Below, piece by piece: positions 53,677 to 61,858 of a DNA stretch of 64,000 nucleotides; the stretch's first letter is position 1, and every line of letters starts with the position of its first letter. The stretch covers positions 1-64,000 of the forward strand of contig NZ_AAYB01000005.1 of NCBI RefSeq assembly GCF_000169435.1, written 5' to 3'. Below the pieces are notes generated by a model that was not told where the DNA came from, ran no database searches, and was given only the letters and a program-made list of their open reading frames with translations. A program made the translations under genes and the position numbers. Source of the DNA: Roseobacter sp. CCS2 (GTDB lineage Bacteria; Pseudomonadota; Alphaproteobacteria; Rhodobacterales; Rhodobacteraceae).

Positions 53677-53709
53677 CGCGGGCCACCGGGAGAGGGAACG
53701 CAGCCCGCG
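53677..53709 (-). terminator. Intercistronic hairpin between binding protein and permease genes
   Basis: CGCGGGC (53677-53683) and GCCCGCG (53703-53709) form a 7-bp stem just after the stop codon of the leftward binding-protein gene. This is probably an mRNA-stabilising or attenuating element rather than a full terminator. Confidence 0.5.
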
Positions 53710-53718
53710 CCAGAGGGA

Positions 53719-55302
53719 TCAGTCCTTCGTCACGCTCATCGCCAGCGTGTACTCATCCGTGCGTGGCACGTAGGAAAGCCCGTCCCGTGCAGCCCAGGTA
53801 TTGACCTGAAAATGCGTCGGAATAACCGCAACCGTTTCAATCGCCATTTCCATGGCCTGCGCAAGCAGATCCTGACGGGCGGCATCATCAACCGTGGCAA
53901 GAGCCTGTTCAATGATCGCGTCAATCTCGGGGTTCGAATGACGGCCACGATTGGACGATCCAAAACCGCGTTCGCTGTCATATGTGTGTACCAAAGACCG
54001 CAGTGGCGATGACGCTTCGCCGGAACCCGCGCCCCAGCCTACAAGGATAAAGCTGAATTCAGGTTCGCCTTCCGGTGATCCACTGGACGCACGCGAAAAA
54101 TAGACGGAACGCGGCATCGTTTCGACTGATGTCTTGATCCCAACGCGCGAGAACATCTGACCCAACGCTTCCGCGATGCGGGCATCGTTGATGTAGCGGT
54201 CGTTCGGGCCATGGATTGTCATGGTGAAACCGTCCGGGTAACCCGCTTCGGCCAGCAAGGCGCGCGCGCCCTCAGGGTCATATTCAACAGGTTGCAGGTT
54301 TGGCGAAATACCAAAGAAGCCTTCGGGCAACAACTGGCCTGCTTTGATCGCAGTGCCTTCCATGACACGGTCAACGATGGCATCGCGGCTGACGGCCATG
54401 CTTAGCGCTTGACGCACACGGACATCACGCAGCGGGTTTGGAATTTCCTCACCATTGGGTCCGGTGACAAAGGGCGATACATCGCGGAATTGATCCATAT
54501 GCAGATAGATTACGCGGTTGGATACACCTTGGCTTAGCGAAATATCGTCGTTGTTTTGCAGGGTCGCAATATCCGTCGTAGGAACACCGGAGATCATATC
54601 AACATCACCCGACAACAGGGCGGCAACACGGGTTGGACCGGATTTCAAGAAACGATAATCAACCGTTTCAAACTCAGGTGCCGCATCCCAGTAATCATCA
54701 TTGCGCTGCAATGTCAGGTTTTCACCGGGGGTAAAGCTGGCAAAACGGTAAGGGCCGGTACCAATCGCGGCAGATCCATCGTTAAAGTCTGCTGTGGTTG
54801 CGGTGCAACCCGTGTCGTCGGAAATAATCGCAACGTTCGCGATGTCGTTTGGCATCAACGGGTAAGGCGCTTCGGTCTTGATATGGATTGTGAAATCATC
54901 AATCCGTTCGACCGTCTTACCCTTGGTGAACGTGCCATAGCTTGACGGGCTGTCAGGTACGTTTGGCGCGCGCTCAAACGTGCAGACCACATCATCGGCG
55001 TTAAAGGCGCTGCCATCGTGGAAAGTCACACCTTCGCGCAACTTGAATTCCCATGTCAGATCATCAATCGGGGCCCAGGACACTGCCAAACCCGGCATCT
55101 GCTGCTGGTTTTCATCACGTTTGACAAGGTGGTCAAAGATATGGGTCGCGATTGCATTGTTCGGCCCGACATTGTGAAAATGCGGATCAATCGAGGTCGG
55201 CTCTGCGGCAAGGCCAATTGTCAGCGTCTCGGCTGTGGCACTTTGCGCCCCTGCGACGAGAACAGCGAACGGAAGCCCGGCTGCCAAAATAAGATGTTTC
55301 AA
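53719..55302 (-). CDS. Peptide/opine-type ABC transporter substrate-binding protein (SBP family 5)
   Basis: This 527-residue protein has a signal peptide (MKHLILAAGLPFAVLVAGAQ, cleavage near SATAE) and the family 5 layout, with LTIGLAAEPTSIDPHFHNVG at the start and FKLREGVTFHDGSAFNADDV as the conserved motif. It is the first gene of a five-gene importer operon. Divergent from a LysR regulator 178 bases away that probably controls it. Substrate could be a dipeptide or N-acylated amino acid, judging from the aspartoacylase-type gene beyond the regulator. Confidence 0.94.
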   Translation of the reverse strand: MKHLILAAGLPFAVLVAGAQSATAETLTIGLAAEPTSIDPHFHNVGPNNAIATHIFDHLVKRDENQQQMPGLAVSWAPIDDLTWEFKLREGVTFHDGSAFNADDVVCTFERAPNVPDSPSSYGTFTKGKTVERIDDFTIHIKTEAPYPLMPNDIANVAIISDDTGCTATTADFNDGSAAIGTGPYRFASFTPGENLTLQRNDDYWDAAPEFETVDYRFLKSGPTRVAALLSGDVDMISGVPTTDIATLQNNDDISLSQGVSNRVIYLHMDQFRDVSPFVTGPNGEEIPNPLRDVRVRQALSMAVSRDAIVDRVMEGTAIKAGQLLPEGFFGISPNLQPVEYDPEGARALLAEAGYPDGFTMTIHGPNDRYINDARIAEALGQMFSRVGIKTSVETMPRSVYFSRASSGSPEGEPEFSFILVGWGAGSGEASSPLRSLVHTYDSERGFGSSNRGRHSNPEIDAIIEQALATVDDAARQDLLAQAMEMAIETVAVIPTHFQVNTWAARDGLSYVPRTDEYTLAMSVTKD

Positions 55303-55480
55303 AGTTTTCTCCTACAGTCGGTGTGACGAACGGCGACAGCCCCGCAGGGCCTTAGGCGGTCCATTGCCAAATACGCTACTCGCATTTTTTTCATTAACAA
55401 GTTCATATCCTATGCGGTTTTGCATAGACCTATTCAGGCAACAATATGGTGGTTGGCGACAGTATGAAGGAAAAGAAGGC

Positions 55481-56392
55481 ATGACATCGCATCGATACAG
55501 ACTTCGAGAGTTAGAAGCGCTGCGCGCATTGGTCACCAGCGGTACAACCGTGGGTGCAGCCAGACGGTTGGGTGTTTCGCAATCAGGGGTCAGCCGCGCG
55601 ATTTCGCAACTTGAAGCGCGGGTGGGACGAACCCTGTTCATGCGGCGCAACGGACGGGTCGAAGCCACTGAAGAAGCCTTGCGGCTTAACGGGCGTCTGG
55701 ACCCGATTTTCGATACGCTGTCAGAAATTGAAGGCGCCAAATGGGCCGCGTTGGATGACACACCACTGCGCTTGGCCGTCCCACCCAGCCTTGCCCATCA
55801 CTTTATCATGCCACGCATCGCCCGGTTTATCGAACAAAACCCGAAATATCGCATTCAGTTCGATATTCAGGCCAGCGAAAACATCGTCACCGGCATCCTT
55901 GAAGAACGTTTCGATCTGGGCCTGACCAGCACCATGGCGCAAAGGTCCGGCGTCACCCTGATCCCGTGGCGAACCTCATCCATCGTTTGCGCCATGCCGG
56001 AAGGCCATGTTCTGGCGCAGCGCGATATCGTGACGGCCAAGGATCTGGACGGCCAAAGCATGATCACCTTTTTGCGCCGTCTGGGCACACGGGCGGCCAC
56101 CGAACAAATCTTTGCGCAGCATGGGATCGCCCCGCGCGAGGTCGCGGCAACGGCAAGTAACGTATCCGCGCTTGAACTGGTGCGCGAAGGGCTGGGGCTA
56201 ACCTTGCTCAATCCGTTTCCGATCCTGTCAAAAGGATATCCCGGCATCATTGTGCGCCCGTTTGATGCGGCCATCACCTATCAAACTTGCTTTGCAGTGC
56301 CTGCCGGCCAACCGGCGACAACCGCTGCGCGCCAATTCATGAATTTTATTCGTATCACCACACCAAGAGACAGCTACTCAACAGACGGCTGA
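55481..56392 (+). CDS. LysR-family transcriptional regulator
   Basis: This 303-residue regulator has an N-terminal helix-turn-helix (TTVGAARRLGVSQSGVSRAI) and a LysR substrate-binding domain. The ATG at 55481 is preceded by AAGAAGG; an in-frame ATG at 55412 would add 23 residues. It lies between the divergent peptide-importer operon and the aspartoacylase-like gene, which starts 34 bases downstream. It is the likely regulator of both. Confidence 0.93.
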   Translation: MTSHRYRLRELEALRALVTSGTTVGAARRLGVSQSGVSRAISQLEARVGRTLFMRRNGRVEATEEALRLNGRLDPIFDTLSEIEGAKWAALDDTPLRLAVPPSLAHHFIMPRIARFIEQNPKYRIQFDIQASENIVTGILEERFDLGLTSTMAQRSGVTLIPWRTSSIVCAMPEGHVLAQRDIVTAKDLDGQSMITFLRRLGTRAATEQIFAQHGIAPREVAATASNVSALELVREGLGLTLLNPFPILSKGYPGIIVRPFDAAITYQTCFAVPAGQPATTAARQFMNFIRITTPRDSYSTDG

Positions 56393-56426
56393 AACCGTCA
56401 CCGGCCAACCCCAAGGATCAGGCAGA

Positions 56427-57395
56427 ATGCAAAAAATCGACATCCCCAATACCTACCCTATCGAAGTCGCAGCGCCTGACATCTCAGCCTATGCAAATGG
56501 CAATACCGGCATTGATTATGTCTGGACCTTTGACAGCGGCCAAGACGGCCCACATGCGATGATCAGTGCGGTTGTTCACGGTAATGAACCAGCGGGGGCC
56601 ATTGCGCTGGACTGGATGCTGCAAAAGCAGGTCCGCCCGTTGCAAGGTAAACTGACCTTGGCCTTTATGAATATCGCTGCATACGAAGCATTTGATGCAA
56701 ATGATCCAAATGCCAGCCGCTGGGTCGAAGAAGACATGAATCGGGTCTGGGATACAGATGTTCTTGATGGCCCACGCGACAGTATCGAATTGCGGCGCGC
56801 CCGCGCCGTCCGGCCCGTGCTGGAAGATGTCGATTATCTGTTTGATATCCATACGATGCAGCATTTGGCCCCGCCCTTGATGATGACAGGGCGACACCAG
56901 AAAGCGATGCATCTGGCCGCACAGATTGGTATTCCTGAACGGGTGGTTGCTGACTTTGGCCACAAAGCAGGACGGCGCATGCGTGATTTTGGTGCTTTCG
57001 ACGATCCAACGTCACAGCGCGCCGCACTGCTTATTGAATGCGGCCAGCATTGGCAGGTATCGGCGGGGCATCTGGCGCGCGAAAGTGCACTGCGCTTTCT
57101 TGCAACACTGGGTTTGATCGATTTGGCCAGTTTTGGCGTTCAGTCAGACGCGATGCCACCGCAGCGCTACTTTTCAGTAAGCGAAGCCGTAACGATCGCC
57201 ACCGACGATTTTCGCTTTTCCGAAAACTTCATGGGCGGCGAAATCATCCCCCACGCGGGGACCTTGATCGGACACGATGGGGATGTCCCGGTGCATACAC
57301 CAGCAGATGACACGATGCTCGTCATGCCGTCCAAACGCCTTTGGCGCGGCCAGACCGCAGTGCGACTAGCGCAATCGGTGACTTTGGATCGGTAA
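56427..57395 (+). CDS. Succinylglutamate desuccinylase/aspartoacylase-family amidohydrolase
   Basis: This 322-residue zinc hydrolase has the metal motif HGNEPAGAIAL (His and Glu ligands), a later DIHTMQH (third His) and the substrate-site region LRRARAVRPVLE. It would remove an acyl group from an N-acyl amino acid or a related amide. Next to a peptide-type importer, the combined function may be uptake and deacylation of an N-acylated amino acid or peptide; this is inference. Confidence 0.9.
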   Translation: MQKIDIPNTYPIEVAAPDISAYANGNTGIDYVWTFDSGQDGPHAMISAVVHGNEPAGAIALDWMLQKQVRPLQGKLTLAFMNIAAYEAFDANDPNASRWVEEDMNRVWDTDVLDGPRDSIELRRARAVRPVLEDVDYLFDIHTMQHLAPPLMMTGRHQKAMHLAAQIGIPERVVADFGHKAGRRMRDFGAFDDPTSQRAALLIECGQHWQVSAGHLARESALRFLATLGLIDLASFGVQSDAMPPQRYFSVSEAVTIATDDFRFSENFMGGEIIPHAGTLIGHDGDVPVHTPADDTMLVMPSKRLWRGQTAVRLAQSVTLDR

Positions 57396-57672
57396 ATGTA
57401 CAAAGCTTACCGCAGGTTAAATACTTGTTTGAGTGTCTGAAAATGCGTCATTCTCAATAGTCACTTTCGGGTCAGCATACCGCGCCTCAAGCATTTCCAT
57501 CTGCACAAAGACTGTAATGGCACCGGCCGATCCGTCACACTAGCCATCGCACGTTGAAAGGCGTGGCGTTCACGGCTTGGACATGGTCAAGGATGGGGCG
57601 GTGATCAAGGGTCGCCTATTCCCGCATTTCTGCACACAGCTAATCAAGCGCTACGCTTCAGTGCATATCGGT

Positions 57673-58428
57673 TTATTTTCTTTTTTCGCGCCAGATTATG
57701 ATGCCAGTCATGGCAGCTATTCCGCCAATAATTGCGAAGATTAGTGAGCCGGTCGACCACATCAGGCCAAGTACCATGGCTGCAAAGAGAAGTGATAACG
57801 CGTGATCGGTTCTGTTTGACCATTGGCGCGCCAGGAAACCAGGTTTAGGTGCTGCGCTTTCATCTGTTGTTTGCCAGACGGGATGGTGCCAATGCGCATT
57901 TGGGGGGAAATCGTCTGATTGACCGGCCAACATAACCTCTTGGACTGGTTTTGGTTGTTCAGGAATAAATTCCAGATAGCCGGGCCACAAAGGTTCTATC
58001 TCAAAGCTGCTAACCTGTTTGCGCAGCTCTTCGATAAGGCTGTCCATATCCTCACTTGCCTGCGCCATATCGAATGTGTCCATGACAATATAGGGCGATG
58101 TCGTTTTTTGAATGTAGTCCAGAAAGGCATCATAAAGCGCTGCATATTCTGAACCGAGTGTGTTGAGCAGTTTGATCCTGCGTGCCTTGGCGCGCGAAAC
58201 GCCCGTTTGAACACTTACCCCCAAAAACGGATATTTGAACGGTGCGCCTGTCCCGTCATCATTTTCGCAAGTTTCTGCGCGCATTTGAATGTCATCTTCA
58301 TTAAAGAGCGCGAGCCAGAATAACGGCAGATTATTCGCATGTAATTCAAGGGTATCGTCTGGCAGGTCTTCCGACCAAGTCGATATATCCAACGCGGGCA
58401 TGCCAATGAGGGTGATACGAATGCTCAT
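57673..58428 (-). CDS. Protein of unknown function with two C-terminal membrane helices
   Basis: This 251-residue protein has a soluble N-terminal part (about residues 1-195; DISTWSEDLPDDTLELHANN) and two membrane helices at the C-terminus (about 211-228 and 230-245; SLLFAAMVLGLMWSTGSLIF). I do not recognise the family. It is transcribed away from the two-partner secretion genes. The 277 bases upstream of its end, after the aspartoacylase-like gene, hold nothing I can support. Confidence 0.7.
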   Translation of the reverse strand: MSIRITLIGMPALDISTWSEDLPDDTLELHANNLPLFWLALFNEDDIQMRAETCENDDGTGAPFKYPFLGVSVQTGVSRAKARRIKLLNTLGSEYAALYDAFLDYIQKTTSPYIVMDTFDMAQASEDMDSLIEELRKQVSSFEIEPLWPGYLEFIPEQPKPVQEVMLAGQSDDFPPNAHWHHPVWQTTDESAAPKPGFLARQWSNRTDHALSLLFAAMVLGLMWSTGSLIFAIIGGIAAMTGIIIWREKRK

Positions 58429-58553
58429 GCGCAGGTTCTAAGGGAATTGATAGCGAAGAACCATCTGCTGTAATGTCATAATTTGACTACAGGCCAACTT
58501 CTTGTACGAATTTCCCTGCCAACAACTGAAGCTTTCGCATTATATCTTTGCCA

Positions 58554-59093
58554 ATGACCAAAATCCATATTCACGAAGACGATGAAGGCATGCGTTGCCT
58601 TTACCCGGTCGCAGCGATGGATGATGTGCGGCGTGACCTGCATAAAGCCGCACAGAATGCAGCGGAAAATCGTGCGGCTGATGGCGTGGGTTGGACGGAC
58701 ATACATACGATCGAAAATCCCGCCGCCAACTATCGCAGCCACAAGATAAAGGTCTCGGCGGTTGCGAACCAGCTGATCACCATTCTACCCCGGATTAAGT
58801 ATTTCGAAGTAGGCGCTGGGCGCGGCAACCCGTTTCACAAGCTGCAAAAACGCGCCTATTGCTTTGGCTTTGGCAAACACCTGTTTATCAAGATAGAAAC
58901 CCGCCTGCGATATGTTACCAATATCTGGTATGATGTGGGTGTGTGCAGCAATGATGAACTTTCAGCTTTGCGAAAAGCGTTTGAACTGATCGACGATATC
59001 ACACCATCGATTATCGTAGATTATTGGGAAAGCACTTGTGGCCCCATTGGTCGTTCGGATTTCATGGATCAATATATCGCTGAACTAAGTTAG
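58554..59093 (+). CDS. Protein of unknown function
   Basis: This 179-residue soluble protein starts at ATG 58554 (MTKIHIHEDDEGMRCLYPVA); an upstream TTG at 58548 is possible. It contains recognisable secondary-structure blocks (LITILPRIKYFEVGAGRG, AYCFGFGKHLFIKIETRL, ELSALRKAFELIDDI) but no known motif. It faces away from 57673-58428 with a 125-base gap. Its position before a two-partner secretion locus makes an orphan-immunity-type role conceivable, without direct evidence. Confidence 0.6.
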   Translation: MTKIHIHEDDEGMRCLYPVAAMDDVRRDLHKAAQNAAENRAADGVGWTDIHTIENPAANYRSHKIKVSAVANQLITILPRIKYFEVGAGRGNPFHKLQKRAYCFGFGKHLFIKIETRLRYVTNIWYDVGVCSNDELSALRKAFELIDDITPSIIVDYWESTCGPIGRSDFMDQYIAELS

Positions 59094-59445
59094 GGTGCTG
59101 TACGGAAAGCGATGTCTGACATTTTTACAAAAGTTGGGTGCTTTTGAGGAAGATCACTGTCAGCGAAAAATGGAACCTCTAGTCCTGCCATCGCGCATCT
59201 GTGGTGCGTCACGATCCATCCCTTTGAGGGCGGTAATGTCCGTATCGGAATATTCCAGCACCAATAAATCTGGCCGCGTGGTGTAAAGACGGCGCATGCG
59301 AACGCAGAACAAGCTATTCATTGGTGGCGGGATAGGTGGTGTTGCCCGTCATCGTCAACGTTGCGAAATAGTTAATAGACTGTTGACGATTCTCTTTTTG
59401 GTTGTTTTACCTCCCTGCCATATTTTCCAACCGATAGGTCCCCAA
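59094..59445. other. 352-base leader/intergenic region ahead of the two-partner secretion operon
   Basis: No supported gene. It holds a 9-bp perfect inverted repeat (59351-59390) followed by a T-rich tract about 60 bases upstream of the Sel1-protein start codon. A 63-residue frame at 59095-59286 has no similarity that I recognise. Confidence 0.5.
59351..59390 (+). promoter_or_regulatory. Inverted repeat followed by T-rich tract (candidate attenuator or operator)
   Basis: ATCGTCAAC and GTTGACGAT are perfect 9-bp arms separated by 22 bases. The sequence then runs into TCTCTTTTTGGTTGTTTT. It could be a terminator/attenuator in the leader or a dyad operator for the operon. Confidence 0.4.
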
Positions 59446-60252
59446 ATGCGTTGTTTTTCTGCCGTTTCTGCCGTTATTGTTTCGTCCTTGTTGACAGTTT
59501 CCGCCTCTGCAGATGTCGCACAAGGGGTTGAGTTGCTGAACGCAGGAGATGTATCCGGGGCGGCCACTGAATTTGCCGCGGCCTATGAGGCCGGCGATGG
59601 CGAAGGTGCATTTTATCTGGGCCGGTTGTTCGAGTTGGGTTTGGGCACCGAACAGGATGAAATGCGCGCAGCGAACCTGTATTCGGCGGCAGCCGAGGGC
59701 GGATCAGCTAAGGCGCAGGTCCGCTTGGGGCTGATGTATCATGAAGGCCGCATCCTGTTGCGCGACTACGTGGAGGGCACCCGCTTGCTGTGTGCCGCTG
59801 CTGATGCCGGTGATGCGGATGGGCAGTTGAACTGCGGTTTGGCTTACCGGGCGGGTCGCGGTGTAGCGCCTGATGATGTGCGCGCCTTATCCTATTGGCA
59901 GCAGGCCGCGGACCAAGGCAACATTCTGGCGATGAATGTACTGGGACAGACAGCTTTGAATTCCGGCAACATTGAACAGGCGGCTGTGCATCTCAAGCAA
60001 TCGGCCGATCTGGGCAACGCGGGTGGCATGTATGAATACGCCAAGCTGTTGATGATCGGGGCAGAGTCTGATCCGGTGACCGCTTATTCCTATGCCAATC
60101 TGGCCGTTGTGCGCGGTCTGGCGGACGCGGGTGTGCTGCGCGATGAGATCGAGGCGCAATTGACAGCAGAGCAGGTTGTCGCCGGTCAGGAATTGGCCCG
60201 CACATGGACGGAAGAACGTATTCTGGAAGAGAACGCCGCGGGCGGGAACTGA
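59446..60252 (+). CDS. Exported Sel1-repeat protein
   Basis: This 268-residue protein has a signal peptide (MRCFSAVSAVIVSSLLTVSA, cleavage near SASA-DV) followed by several Sel1/TPR-like repeats (GEGAFYLGRLFELGLGTEQD; AKAQVRLGLMYHEGR; GQLNCGLAYRAGRGV; ILAMNVLGQTALNSG). It is predicted to be periplasmic and to mediate protein contacts. It is immediately upstream of the TpsB gene (8-base gap from the chosen start), so it is probably a dedicated accessory of the secretion pair. Confidence 0.85.
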   Translation: MRCFSAVSAVIVSSLLTVSASADVAQGVELLNAGDVSGAATEFAAAYEAGDGEGAFYLGRLFELGLGTEQDEMRAANLYSAAAEGGSAKAQVRLGLMYHEGRILLRDYVEGTRLLCAAADAGDADGQLNCGLAYRAGRGVAPDDVRALSYWQQAADQGNILAMNVLGQTALNSGNIEQAAVHLKQSADLGNAGGMYEYAKLLMIGAESDPVTAYSYANLAVVRGLADAGVLRDEIEAQLTAEQVVAGQELARTWTEERILEENAAGGN

Positions 60253-60260
60253 TCACTGCT

Positions 60261-61844
60261 GTGCATCATTGCGTGACATATGCCGCCTTGGGCGGAGCCG
60301 TTGGGCTATTGGCCAGCACTGCGCAAGCGCAGGTCAATTGTATTCCGATTGATACGATTGACGTGACCGGCGTCACTTTGTTGACTGCGCAGGAAACCGA
60401 CGCGGCCCTTGCCCCCTTTCGTGGCGAATGCCTTGATATTGAGGGGATCAATGCGGCACTTGAGGCGGTGACGTTCCTTTATGTGGATAAGGGATATGTG
60501 ACTGCGCGGGCGTATTTGCCAGAGCAGAATATCGCGGACCGGTCGTTGGACATTACGGTGGTTGAGGGCGAATTGGCCGCTGTAACCTTCAACGGTGAGG
60601 ACAAACCTGTCTGGGAGGCGATCGTCTTTCCCAACCTGATCGGCAAATCGGCCAACCTGCGTGAAATCGAACAGGGGTTAGAGATTATCCGGTCGATGCC
60701 CGCCTATACCGCCACAATGGAGGTCAGCGCCGGTGCGGAAGACGGGCAGTCTGTGCTTGAGGTGACGGCTGTGGCCGAACGCCCGTGGACCGCACGAATT
60801 GGCGCCAACAACCAAGGCACCAAAGGTAGCGGTGAATATCAGGGCACGGTTGACCTGACCTATGATCACCTGCTGGGGCTGAATGAAAGCTGGTCACTGA
60901 GCTATACGCGCGGGGTCGAGACCTTTCCGTTCTCACCCGATACCGGCGGTGCCGCGACCGAAAATATTGGTGGATCGGTACGGTTTCCTTATGGGCGTTG
61001 GACGCTGACGGGGAACTACAAATATTCCAGCTATGAGACCGATACCGTTGGCCCGATCACGACGATTGGCACCGATGGATGGACCCATACTGTCGATGTT
61101 GGGCTGGCCCGTGTGGTCCATCGCAATCAGAACAGTAAAACGACGGTGTCCAGCACGGTTGAATATCGTGAAAACGCGAACCGGATTGCCGAGATTGAAA
61201 TCAATGCATCAAGCCGGACCCTAGCGAGTGCGCGGCTTGACCTGGCACATGAACGCAGCATTTGGGGTGGCAGCCTGACGGCCCGCTTGGGCTATGAACA
61301 GGGTATCGCGGCCTTTGGCGCGGAAGAGCCTGATGACGAATTTTCAAGTTCTGATCCGCAGTTTGAACTGGGCGATTTTGAATTAAGCTATTTCCGGCCA
61401 TGGCAGTTGGATAGCGGGCAAATCAGCTACACCGGGGTCCTGCGCGGGCAGTACAGTGACGATGCACTTTACGGTGCCTATACGCTGGCGATTGGCGGTT
61501 TGTCATCGGTGCGCGGTGCAAAAACGTTGGATTTTGATGCAACTGACGCAGGCCTTTTTGCAGGCAACGCAGGTGCTGTTTGGCGCAATGATTTCGCCTG
61601 GACGTCAAAGGCCGGGGCGACAAAACTTTTTGGCAGTTTGCAGACCTATGCCGCTTTGGATGCAGGTACGTTGCGCGTTGATGACAGTGACCAAGCGCGG
61701 CCCTTGGTGGGGTCCGCCGTTGGGGTGCGCACCGTTGGTGGCACTGTTTCAGTTGATGTGGGTTATCAGGAAGTGCTGCGCATGCCCAATGATACCAGCC
61801 CACCCGACGGTATTTTTATTGCTTCTCTTTCAGCCAGATTTTGA
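60261..61844 (+). CDS. Two-partner secretion transporter TpsB (ShlB/FhaC/HecB family)
   Basis: This outer-membrane protein of about 527 residues has a signal peptide (VTYAALGGAVGLLASTAQA), a POTRA_2 domain with IDTIDVTGVTLLTAQE and VTFLYVDKGYVTARAYLPEQ, a second POTRA region, and a C-terminal 16-strand barrel ending in FIASLSARF (terminal Phe). The GTG at 60261 was chosen; an ATG at 60204, overlapping the Sel1 gene, would give a 42-residue leader. It exports the following TpsA protein. Confidence 0.92.
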   Translation: MHHCVTYAALGGAVGLLASTAQAQVNCIPIDTIDVTGVTLLTAQETDAALAPFRGECLDIEGINAALEAVTFLYVDKGYVTARAYLPEQNIADRSLDITVVEGELAAVTFNGEDKPVWEAIVFPNLIGKSANLREIEQGLEIIRSMPAYTATMEVSAGAEDGQSVLEVTAVAERPWTARIGANNQGTKGSGEYQGTVDLTYDHLLGLNESWSLSYTRGVETFPFSPDTGGAATENIGGSVRFPYGRWTLTGNYKYSSYETDTVGPITTIGTDGWTHTVDVGLARVVHRNQNSKTTVSSTVEYRENANRIAEIEINASSRTLASARLDLAHERSIWGGSLTARLGYEQGIAAFGAEEPDDEFSSSDPQFELGDFELSYFRPWQLDSGQISYTGVLRGQYSDDALYGAYTLAIGGLSSVRGAKTLDFDATDAGLFAGNAGAVWRNDFAWTSKAGATKLFGSLQTYAALDAGTLRVDDSDQARPLVGSAVGVRTVGGTVSVDVGYQEVLRMPNDTSPPDGIFIASLSARF

Positions 61845-61858
61845 CGAAGGTTAATATT

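Noticed and set aside
57396-57672. Possible gene or insertion-sequence remnant after the aspartoacylase-like gene
   Set aside because: No reading frame, inverted repeat or motif could be supported.
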